DNA from: Sitta carolinensis
Lineage: Eukaryota > Chordata > Aves > Passeriformes > Sittidae
Direction: 5' to 3'
Assembly: GCA_032173965.1 (NCBI GenBank)
Contig: CM063289.1
Location: 28,607,690 to 28,671,689 of the forward strand
DNA: 64,000 bases
Each line of letters starts with the position of its first letter. Position 1 is the first letter of the stretch. A program made the position numbers and the translations under genes. This document shows positions 25,152 to 37,100 of the stretch, one piece after another. The notes beneath the pieces are model-generated. The model was not told the DNA's origin, did no database searches, and was given only the letters and a program-made list of their open reading frames with translations.

Positions 25152-28100
25152 ATTCTGTTCTATTACCTATCTAATATATTATCTCTTATCTATATAATCT
25201 ATCTAATCTATTTTATATATATAATCTATTATCCATCTATCCATCTGTTATCTCTTATCTGTCTTCTCTATGTAATATCTTATCTGTCTTATCTATCTAA
25301 TCTATTCTCTTTTTTCTATCTAATCTATTATCCATCTATCTAATCTATTTTCCATCTTATCTCTCTATCTCTCTATTTTTTTTTCCTGTTCCAAAGTCTG
25401 TGGTTTAGAACATCCATTAACAATGATTTGTTATCACTCACAATCTTGGGTTTATGGTGTGGTAAGCTTTGCCCCCTGTCAGGACTTTCTGGTTAATTGC
25501 TTACTGTAATTGGTTTCTTTCTTACTGTACAAACATTCTTGTACATTCCCTGTTTACCATAGGATCTGTTTTTGTTATAGACACTTTGTTACATTTTAAA
25601 CTGGCAAAGGTTGGATTAATATCATTTAAGGCTGGAAAACGCCTCTGTTGGGCCAAACTTTTAAACTAATTGTGGTAGTTCTGACTTCAGTTTTGTAATC
25701 AGAGCCAGAACCTGCATTTGTTTAAAATATTGTGGGAAAATTTAAAATTTTTTATCTAACACTGAAAAGAGATCCCCAACAAAGAAACAAGTGAGAAAGA
25801 AATAAGAATTCTGGGAAAGGTTTAGGCTTGGAAAAGTGGTGAGCAGAAAAGAAGTTAGAGGAAGCTAAAGAGATTTGATGCAGCAGTCACAAGATCTTGG
25901 AGATGAAGTTTTATAATAATGTGTATATTCTTCAGAAGCATATGTTAATAAAACCGTGTGAGCTGTGCCAGAATCCCCAGATAAAATCAGACTTTCATGC
26001 TCAAGTGGGGAAAAATGTAAACCAGTGTCCTGAGTTGATGCTGAATTATATCCCCATTTGTCTCTTTAGCCCAAAAATCAGTTTTGCACCTTTAAAACTG
26101 CATCTAAGAGTAAAGGAAGAAGAAGAAAAAAATGGTGAAATATCTGAAGCAATTGTTTTCAAAACATAAAGATAAGATTTTCAGCTTCCCTCCACACAGC
26201 CTGTGTTGCCTGCAATGCAGACAGCGGAGAGAGCTCTCCTTTGCTTTTTATTAATTTTTTAGCCAGCTGAAGCAGAGGAGTTCTCCAGACTTTAGGGTTG
26301 ATTTTCTTTTTCCTTTTTTTTGAAACTGTTCAAACCTGGACTAAAAACCCAGCAGAGCACCAGGAGCTCACACCTGTGACCCACCAGAGCTGGCCTGGGC
26401 CACATTTCCCAGAGCTGGAGGGACTGACACAGACTGAGTGAGCTGAGCTACAACCCACAAAAAAGATTTTCTAAATTTATTATCTCTTCAAAACAGCAAA
26501 AAATTTTGTCATTTAATACTGTTCATTCTTGTGCTGAAAAGTACTTTACCTGCTAAATAAATAATACTGTCATTTTTGTGCTGAAAAGTACTTTGCCTAA
26601 ATAAAGTTTTTTCCCATTTCTAAATAAATAAATAAAATAAAGTTTTTTCCCCACTTCTCCCTGAAAAAAAATCTTTTTCCCGAACCAATTAAAAAAAAAA
26701 ATAGAAGGCTGTTTAGATTTGTTTTCTAAGGAAAAATACCTTTTAAAAGCTTTTTCTCCTGAATTTACCCTTAAGCAGAAGAAATACAGCCACAAAAGAA
26801 AAAAAAAAATTAAAATATTTAACAATTGGGAAAAAAATTAAAAATTGGGAAAAAATTAAAATTGGGAAAAAAATTAAAATTGGGAAAAAAATAAAAATTG
26901 GAAAAAAATTTAAAAATTGAAAAAAAAAATAAAAAAAGTTAAAATAAATTTTTTTTAATTTTTTTATTTAAAAATTGGGGGAAATTGGGAAAAATTAAAA
27001 TTAAAAAATTAAAATAAAAAATTAAAATACAAATATTTTAATTTTTTATTTAAAAATTAAAATAAATATTAAAATTAAATTAAAAAATAAAAATAAACAA
27101 TTAAACACAATTTAAGCATAAAAATATTTTTAAAAATAAACTTTTTTAAAAAAATTATTTATTTATTTATTTTAATTTAAACAAAATGTTGGGGCTATCC
27201 TTTAATTGTGTGCTGCCGTTGTGCAGGTGAATGGGGTGCAGCTGTTTGGGAAATCCCGGCGTGAGGCTGTCACCTTCCTGAAGGAAGTGCCACCCCCCTT
27301 CACCCTGGTGTGCTGCCGGCGCCTCTTCGGGGATGGCACCGAGTCTCTCGTGGACGAGCCCCCTGTCAGGGCACTCTCCCCTCCAGAGCAGCAGGTAACA
27401 CTCCTCCTGTCACCCACTGGTGCAAAAGGACAGGGGAAAACCCTGCATTTCTGGGTTTGCACAGGTTGGTCTTGAGAAACTTCGCTGTCCTGGGAGGACA
27501 GGGCAGGTAAATCACCCCGAGCTGCTTTGCTGACTGTACATCCCATTCATCATCCCTGCACTTAATAGGGGAGGGAGAGCTCTGAATTGCACTCAATCAC
27601 AGCCTTGTCACCATTAGCTGATTGCTTCCGTGTTCTGAGTAGGTTTTTATGGAACTGGGGGGGGGGAGAAAAATAAAAATTGAAATTTAAAAGTTTCTTT
27701 CTGTCGCAGGAGCTTTAAAGTGTCAAACTAAAGCTTGACACTTGTGGTTGCTCCTACTTGCAAAAGTATTTACAGCTTGGCTTCTCATCTTTTCTGATTG
27801 TTTGGCCTTTCTATTAGCTGTCTGTGGTTAAATCTTTTATGCTGTTTATTTTTCCTTTATGCATCTAATGGGACAGCTGAAGTTCATCAGCGTGTAACAG
27901 GTTAGTAATATTCTAACAATTAATTAGGCTAATACATGGGTATTTGTGTGCCAGGTTGGGCTCTGATGCTCAAAACGTGTAGGCCTGTGCCCAGGGGAGT
28001 GCTCAAGGCAGCAAGCTGGAGAAAACTCTATTCATAATGCTCAGTGAAGTTCTAATTCCATAAAAGGTCACATGTTAGGGCATGTATGCACCATTAATAA

Positions 28101-31100
28101 GCAAAATATTGGAGGAATAGTGTTTGTAAAGAACTGAGAGAATGGTATTTGAGCCAGAGCTTTTATTTTCCAGGTGAAACCCGAGGAAGGTTTTAATCCT
28201 GAGGAGGAAGAAGGGGAGTTGGCATTATGGTCTCCTGATGTGAAGGTTATTGAGCTGGAGAAGGACAAAAATGGTTTAGGATTCAGCATTTTAGACTATC
28301 AGGTATATTTTTCTGTTGAACTAAATTCTAAAAATCCCTTTGATCCTTTGTCTTGCATGGTGCCTTGAAAAGTTTTGTGTTGGTGATTACTGAGTAATGG
28401 ACTTGACACTTGGGCTTAGAAACTATAGGGAAAAGTAATGTATTTTGAAGCCAGCTGTATAAACTATGGAGTGTTCTAAAACTCTGATTATTGGACATGA
28501 TAAAATATTTATCAAAATATTTAATATTTGATTTAAAATATGCAAAATCTTTAATCAAGCTCCACCCCATAACTCTGAGTTTAATGACTAAATGTTGGGC
28601 AAGGTTGGTTTTTGTTGTATTTTCTTCTAACATTGAGGGGCAAGCAAAGGTTCTTGGGTATGAGTTGGAGATGATTATATTCTTAATTGTTAAACTCCTT
28701 AGAAATTAACAGACAAGTCTTTAATTGGAGGGAGATGCTACAAATATTAATGAATCCTTCTTTCAAAAACACTGGCTTCAGTTAAATATGTGGAAACTCT
28801 CAAGATCTGTAGTCAGAATGAAATGTTCTTCATGTTTCTAGTCAACATGATATATTTTTTTAAACCTCCAGTCATCATATTTATAAGGAAATAAAATAGC
28901 TGGATCATTCTTTATAATAATATACACATCACATCTGAGTGCTGCCTAAACATTGTAGCTTAATGAAATGTGTTCAACTGTTGTACATAAATGTCAAGTG
29001 ATATAAAATTCACTTTTTGATACAATAAGGCAGGAATTGGGAATGAATTAGAAGGAAAAAAATATTTGAAGTATTATGCAAACCCATTAATTCTATATTT
29101 TACCAGTGCGATTTAAGATTACTGAAAATAGATCCTGTTAGTCATTTTAGCTGACACATGTTGTGTTGCAGTGCCAGCTCTACTCTAGAGTTTCTGGGAG
29201 TCTTTACAGAGCAGTAATACACAGATTTGCTTTTAAGTTCTCATATAATCAGAATTAATGAAGGCTTTAATAGCAGGCTTTTTATTTACTTATTCGCAGA
29301 TGCAAATACACGAGCAATGTTGTGGTACTTTCAGCTAAATTTAAATACATTCTAATCAATTCTAAATGAGTGGTAAACCACTTAATCTCAGATCTTTATA
29401 ATTTCAAGATATTTATGTATAAAGTGTATAAAGTGTGTTCTTTTGTTTGGGATTTGCCTCTTAGATCTTTTACACTTTTCATCATCTGCAGATTAATTTT
29501 TATAGGGAGATATCTGTGGCTGTGTGTGTGTTTATGTAAATACATCCATCACATCCTTGAGTGCAAGGCAAAGAAAATAAATAATTGTCCATGCTACAGT
29601 GGAGGCAAGGAAAAGGAAAAAAAAAAACCAAAAAACTTGTGTGTGGTTCCTGGAGAGTGTTTGGAATTCTTAACACAGAATTGCTGGGAAGCATACAATT
29701 ACAGCAGTGTTTAATTGTGCCTTAAAGGACCTGGAGACCCTTCTTTAAAACATGAAAGGTGTTTTTTTAGGCACACACTCTTGTTTTACAAGAGAAAATT
29801 CAAGCCTTATAATGGCAAATGATACTGCTTGTGCTGTGTATCCGCTGCTGAGTTTGCTCCTTCTGAGGAATATGATTTTTAATTTATTTTTAGGTATTTT
29901 TCAATGAAGATGGGTCTTCCCATGGCCCACCTTCATCATCAGTGAGTGAGCAGCCTTTCTGGGCTGCCACAGTGTTGAGGGAGGTAGGGTAGGGAGGAAA
30001 ATGCTTTTGAAAGGGAGATTCTGAGCAGGAGCCCTGTTGGCAATTAACACACAAGGCCTGGCTCTGTGCATTACAGAAATTGAAGGAAAGTTTGGCGTAA
30101 AAATTGTAAAAATTTGGCAAACTCAGCTTGGAGGAGGTGATGGTGGCTATCCTGGGTTTTTTAAGATCCAATAATTTCTGTGGCTGTTGGTTGAAATGAC
30201 CCTTCAGAAGTACTAGGAGGACTTCAGGAAGCTCAGTGGGCACAGGGAGGTGGTGTCAGCATTAAAAAGTGGAGATGCTGCATTGTCCCACCTGGCTTCC
30301 CCCCACACAGAAGTGAGCAGCACCTTTGGGATGGTGGATCCCAGTGGATCCCAGCCCTAGGGTGGGACTGGGGCTGTTCCCTGGAGTCCTGCTCACACAT
30401 TTCTGGCAGTGAGAGATGCCAGACATGCTACAGAAGCACAAGGATGCTCAGCAAGTACAGAGCAGGCTGCTCCCAGTGCTCTGCAAGCTTCTTCCTACTT
30501 GTTTTATCTTGTTACCTTTCCATCTTAATTTTGATTGTGGAATTAGATGTTGTGCTGAACACTCCTACAGTATATTAATTTATAATATTTTCCATTTTAT
30601 ACCTCAGAATTGGCTGCATGCTCAGCATAAAGGAGGCTGTGCCTCAGTCATCCCAAATGCTGCACTTCCCAAGTCATGCTCTGGAAAACAGAATTAATAA
30701 AAAACTCTTTGTGAGGCAGAATAGGAGTCTGAGTATGTGGAAAACTGAATGCCGAGATCAAGAAAATTATTACTCTGGCATATTAATTTTTAATGGGCTG
30801 TCTTTCTAATAATGTTTCATCTATCAAATAAATGATAAGCACATCCCAAGTGACTTTCAGGATATTCCCAGAAATGTACAAGCATAATTCCAATGCCTAT
30901 ATATTTTAATGAACTAATTACAAATTAATTATACCAATTATGCATAATCAATAGTATTTCTACTTTGTTCTGTGCTTTCTTTTGATTGTCTTTAGGGATT
31001 TAAAAGCTTAAAACAGAGCCACCTTCCTTTTCTTTAATAAGATTCTTAAAACTTTGGGATAGAGTTACCCCTTTGTCAGGATAGTATTTATATAGGATAT

Positions 31101-34100
31101 TCTTTGTCTTCCCGTGGTCTCTGTGTATTAAAAAAACACCTTTTTTTCCCTCTTTTGAATGTAGTAATTTGTAATTATGTTGTAGGAAATCTAAAATTTT
31201 TGAGCCTACTGCTCTGCTGGCAGCAAAGTCAGTTCTTGGAGAGAGGGGAGGTGGAGGGGAAACTGATCCTGTGGATCCTTGAAATGATGGATTTCCCTGG
31301 ATCTTTTTTCTTGTATTTGAATAGGAAACACTGAAGATGTCCTAAACTGAAATCTCCTGTAGGTTTTTTTTTTGTCATCACTGTGTTGGGAGCTGGTCAA
31401 AGCTCCTAGGCCAGGCACTGCTTTCTCTCGATGGCGCTTTGATGGGAAGGCTGCAGAGGTCTCCTGGCCATTAAAAAGCTGCTCAGCCTCCTGGCCAGCT
31501 CCTCAGTGCAGTAACACACTCTGCCTGCCTTCATTTCCTTCTCCTTTTCCTCGGAGGGGCTGCTCTGCCTTTCACCTCCTCACTAACCTTTATGTAGTGC
31601 TGCTGGCACTGGTGGTGCCAAACGTGCTCTGATGCTGCTGGAGTGGGTTGGGATCACCTGGGGTGCAGGGGGCTGCACTCAGTGTGTTTCATGTTCTTCG
31701 TCAGCCGACCTGAAAGGATCCAGCTTAACAGTAAATTTGTCTAGCCTGGAACTAATCATGGAATCCCAGAATGGTTTGGGTTGGAAGGGATCTTAGCTCT
31801 CATCCCGTTCCAAACCCTGCACCTTCCACTAGACCAGGCTGCTCCAAGCCCCATCCAGCAGGTCAGGAGCTGCACCATTGTTTTTGAGACCAGTCCCTTT
31901 TTCTTAGAAAGAAATTGAAAGATACATTATCAAGTTAAAACAGAGGAGAAATGCTGTCTTAAACTGACTGTGATCCCAGAGCATTACAGCAAGAGGAAAG
32001 AAAAATCCTATAAGACTTATAGAGAAAAGGGAGAGATCCCAGCAGGATGGAAGGTTCTTTGAGCCCTGGAACAGTGTTTACCAAAGACCTGATGCATTGC
32101 AGGCCAACAGATTCTGTCAGTAATGTTTTACAGAAATATTGGAAAAACCACAGGTAGCTGAATTGCAGATTTCTTGAGGCAGTATTGACCAGAAGGTAAC
32201 TTGAATGGTCTGATGAGCTTTTATCAAATTAAACAAAAAGCTGAATGGACTTTATGTGGAGCTTAATTTACTGTGCTTTGAAGTCAAGAGTCTTTTTAAG
32301 GCAGCTGGCTTCAGAGTGCATGAAACTGGAGAGGGTGAGGGGTGCAACGGGGAGGTTTGACATTTTACATAACTCTGGGGAAGGACTGTGAGATGCTGTT
32401 TCTCCCTGCCTGTGCTGAGAGATAAGTCCCCAGTGCCTGCTTGCTTTGGCACAGTCCAGCTGCCCTGGAGAGCTGTCTGGCTGTAGGAGCTCACCTGCTC
32501 CAAGTGATCCATGGAAGCAGAAAAAGCCATTTCAGCACTCAGGAGCTTCAAGTTACTCTGAGCTGGAGAAGCAGTGTGAATTGTGCCTGCCTGGGTCAGT
32601 GCTCTGGGGATTTTCCTGTGGTCTAGCAATAGGGACCCCACAGCTGCCTTATTCCTGCCTTCCCTTTATTATTAGTAGCAGTTTTTCGTGCTGTTGAACT
32701 GAAGTCTCTTTTGCTGCACATTCAGCAGGTTATGTTTTGTCCTTCTCCCAGGGAGCATGGGAAACAATTGTTTTCTCTTTTCTAACAAAATCACTGCATA
32801 GTCATTCACGGCAGGAAGTGAAGCAATTTAAGTGTCTCCAAATATCTTTCCTCTTTTCTTTATGCCCCAAACAGGCTCCAGATGTAGAGTTACAAAAAAA
32901 AGCAAACTGACTTCTTATTTGTAGAAGGTGGTATTCAAGTAGATTATGGGGTTTTTTTAATTTTTTTTTTTACTTTCTTGGTCTGTTCAGCAGTGAGATG
33001 CAGGCTGGAATGCTTTGACAAGTTGCTGGCTAAACGTTTGCCCTCTTGTGATAATTTGAGCTTTGTCTGTTCTTGTGATAAGTTTGTTATGAACAAAGCA
33101 GCATATTCACGTCTTTGTTAAGCACATTTTCACCTGGTCATGTGATGGAAACCTGTGGCTTACTGGCAAAAGCTGCACAGCTGTATTAAAAAGCAGTTTT
33201 ACAATGGCTATCAGCTTGGTACTGGGAAAACTGATAAAGGCAGCTTTTCTCCCATCTCTACAACCCATCCACATTCATTAACATCAAAGTTCTGTAAGCC
33301 TCAGTACCAACTGTGTTGGTACTCATCTCACGGAGGATTTGCTTCTCTCCCCCTATGGGAAAGTTCTACATCCTTTAAATCATATTAAGCTGCTTCATGT
33401 GTAAAATAATTCTTAATAGTGTGTCATGAATTGAATTCAGTGTAGCTTTTTGAAAAATTCTCTTGGAGTTCAGCTTAAAAACTACTTTTCAGGACCTAAG
33501 AGCTGGTGAATGCAGTTGAGCATGTTCCTGCAGAAGTTTCTGAGGTGTTCACGATTAGTGGATTCCAAAATCTCAGTGCTGATGTGTTGGGAGAGCAGAG
33601 ACCACCACAATAACAAACCAAAGAGATTTCTGTGTATGTCACACGAAGATACAGACAGACCCACAGAACAGCTTGATGAGGAAGAATCTGGAGGCAAGAA
33701 GCCACATTAGGGGTTGGTTATTCCCTGACACTGGGCTGGAGGGGGCCATCAGCCAGGCTCTAAGTGAGAATTTAGGAAGGAATCTCACAGAATTATTCAG
33801 GATGGGAAAGTCCTCTGAGACCTTTCAATCCAGCTGTTCCCCCAGCTCTGCCGAGGCCACCACTGCCCCTTGTCCCCAAGTGCCACATCCACAGAGCTTT
33901 GAAATCCGTCCAGGGATGGGGACTGCAGCTGTGCCAGGGCTGGATAGCCCTTTCCATGAAGCAATTTCCCCAAATATCAATCTAAATCTCCTCTGGTGTA
34001 AGCTGAGGCCGTTCCCTCTCCTCCTGTCCCTGTCCCTGGGAGCAGAGCGCAACCCCCCTCACTGCCCGCTCCTGTCAGGAGCTGTGCAGAGGCAGAAGGG

Positions 34101-37100
34101 CCATCCTGAGCCTCCTGTGCTCCAGGCTGAGCCCTTTCCCAGCCCCCTCAGCCCCTCCTGGAGCTCCAGACCCTTCCCCAGCTCCATTCCCTTCTCTCTC
34201 TTCTAGCCCCTTCATGTCCTTCTTGTTGTGACCTCAGAATTCCAGGTACCTCAGCAGTGCCCAGCACAGGGGACAGGCACAGGTCCTGCTGCCACCAGTG
34301 CTGACAAAAGCCAGGCACCATTGGCCACCCCAGCCATGCACAGCCAGGTTTTCCAGGAGAATGCTGTGGGAAACAGTGTCAGAGGCTTCACAGAATTCCA
34401 GGCAGACACATCCACAGCCTTTCCCTCATCCACTAAGCAGGTGTTGTGGTTTTGGCTGGGATAGAGTTAATTTCCCTCCTAGTAGCTGGTGCAGTGCTCT
34501 GTTTTGGATTTAGCATGAGAACAATGTTGATAACAGGGTAATGTTTTAGTTGTTGCTAAGTAGCGATTACTCTGAGTCAAGGACTTCTCAGTTTCCCATG
34601 CTCTGCCAGTGAGGAGGAGCACCAGGAGCCAGGAGAGGTGATCTGAACTAGCCAGAGGGATATTCCATACTGTAGGATACCTATATGCTCAGTATATAAA
34701 TGGGGGGAGTTGGCCAAGAGGGGTGAATCACTGCTCAGGAACAGGCTGGGCACCAGGATTGTGCCTCCCTTGTTTTTCTCAGGTTTTGTTCCTCTCTCTC
34801 TTTTTGTTAATGTCCCTTTTATTATATCTATTAGTATTACCATTGCTGTTATCTTTTGCTTTATTCAGTTATTAAAATGTTCTTATCTCAGCCATGGGTT
34901 AGCCAGGGCAGCAGGTTTTGGTTGGGCAGGACCTGCCTTTCACAAAGCCATGCTGATCCCCAGCTTGTCCTGCATTCAGTAAAGGATAGAGATTTTCCTT
35001 ATCCCTCCTTTTGCTGTCTTGTAGAGCAGATTGTAGGAGCATCCCTCCTGTCCCTGTGAGCTCCAGCAGCTCTGGACAATACCTGAGTTTGCAAAGAAAC
35101 TGGAGCATTACTGAGAACATCTGTTTTTCTTTGCTTTGTCGCATATCCATGAAATAAATGCTGAGCAGTATTATTACTGTTAACCTTTAGAAATGTTTTC
35201 CCTTCTTCCCCAAATTCTCCAATCTGCTTGTTCTTTTTCATTTCCTGCTAGAAAGAATAGCTTTTAATAAAAACAAAAAAACCCAAACCAAAGAAATTCA
35301 TTATTATTCCACAGATGTCTTCTGCCGGCGAGAGAAGGCGAGAATTTAAAGGGACAAAACTGTAGCTGGATTTTCTGTTAAGCACTTGGTAAATCTCAGC
35401 CAGGCTGAGAGAATTTGGATGAGGCTGGAGGAAGCTGTGCTGGCCTGGCAGTGGGCATGTGGAGATGATGGAGCAGTGGGTGTGGAAGAGCTCAGCCCAG
35501 ACAGCTCCAAATTTGTTTGAAATGATGAGATTTGAGGTTTATGTTGGTGCTGATGGATAAACATGAAGCACCCTGAAAACTCATGGAAGTTATGAGGTGT
35601 TCTGTTTTCTTAGCACCTCACCCTGCTGGAAGATGCTGCTCCCCAAATCCAAGGAGTCCTGTTGCTCTTGGAATTTTCTGTCTGTTCTCAGTGTGATTCA
35701 CTGGAGCCTTAAAATTCTCTGCATGCTTTCTGCCAACCCTTCTGCCTGCTCCCTCATCCGCCCTGTTCCTCATCCCTGGAAGTGTTCAAGGCTAGACTGG
35801 ATGGAATTCTGAGCACCCTGGGAGAGTGGAAGGTGTCCCTGCCCATGGCAGGGGGTGGAATGGGATGAGCTTTAAGTTCCTTTCAACCCAAACCAGTGCA
35901 GGATTGTTTGGACCAAGTCACTCTGCAGATCCTTGTTGCATAAAACCCAACTGTCCTCCATCCCCACTTTTGTTTTGCAGCTTTTTCTGCAGCAAGTCTT
36001 CCATAATTCATGTGCTTGATGTTTGTGAAACAAGGTTTTCATGCAGAGGAGAGCTCTGGTTTGACTAAAACACATCCTGCACTTCCACAGACTTACCAGT
36101 GCTGAGACCAGCTCACCTCACTGGTGCAAGTGCTGCTGACCTCTCTGGTTGGATTTTGAGTTCAGGGATTCTTTGAATCCGAAAGCTAATCAAACCCACA
36201 ACCTGTGCTAAGGCCCACTGAGTACAGGTTGGATTGGTGATACCATTTATACTTCTTCCCTTGGCTTGTTGGTGTTTTTTTCTTCTTTCCCACACATCTC
36301 TATCCCTTCTTTATCTCATCACACAGTGGCTTTCCTCCACTTCCTTATGAGTTCAGAGATTTTTTTTTTTTCCCTTATCTCTTTGGCTTTTCCCTGTAGT
36401 CAGCACTCAGTGTGTTTTTTCTGGAGCTGGAAAGTCTGAAAGTCTAAGATATTAAGAGACTCTAATGAATGTAATCCCTGAGACTTTAGCTCTGTCGAGA
36501 GCAAATATGAAAGGCGGATAAAACCTTAGATGGATTGAGAAGTTTGATAAATTAAAAGATAGCGACAGGCACCTGAGTCCACTGCACGGTGACACTGAAA
36601 ACGCCCAGAGCCCGTGCCTATCTTTGATCTTTTTGTTTGGGAAGGGCAGTAGTGTGTGAGGTCTTTTCCCTGGGGTCCCTGGTCCACAGCAGAGGGGTGG
36701 GGACTGTGCTGAGCTCTCCAGACCCACGCGCCTGAGTCACTGCTGGCCACCGTGTTCCTTCTTGCTGGAGAGGGCTGATAGGATTTCACATCCCACATGA
36801 TGAAAGCCTGCTGTGGGAAACCCATTGTGCCACCTCCTCCTCCTTATTTTGCTGTTCCCTCTCCTCCTTTGGGTGGGGCTCTGTGTGGTTTGCTTCTGTT
36901 TTGTTTTTCGGGTTTTTTTTTCCCCTTCCCTGCGAATTCCTGTTTCTTTGCTGACATTTCCCACAACAGAAGTTTTGATTAATGCCGGCTGCACACCAGA
37001 GCTTCTGAAATTCATTGCTTTATTCCCTCACTGCAGATCAATAAATAGTAATGTTTTATTTCCAGTGCTTTGCCTTACATCACGGCAAAGTTCAGCGTTC

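Larger units (their letters stand above)
22239..27226 (+). other. PATJ: PATJ intron inside PDZ4, repeat-rich
   Basis: Phase-0 intron of 4.99 kb with the densest simple repeats in the window: two copies of a 167-bp segment, a CR1 tail, an ATCT microsatellite with a degenerate flank, and about 600 bases of almost pure A/T including an 18-bp minisatellite that ends some 45 bases before exon 12. Confidence 0.85.

Noticed and set aside
24887..25197. Open frames with repeated Ser-Ile-Tyr-Leu.
   Set aside because: They are translations of the ATCT microsatellite and the adjoining CR1 fragment.
33673..34206. Open frame of 177 codons on the + strand.
   Set aside because: It lies almost wholly in the antisense CR1 copy and reads the non-coding strand of the element.
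34442..34910. Evidence for a complete endogenous retrovirus.
   Set aside because: Only one LTR is present and no gag, pol or env-like coding sequence flanks it; both sides are CR1.
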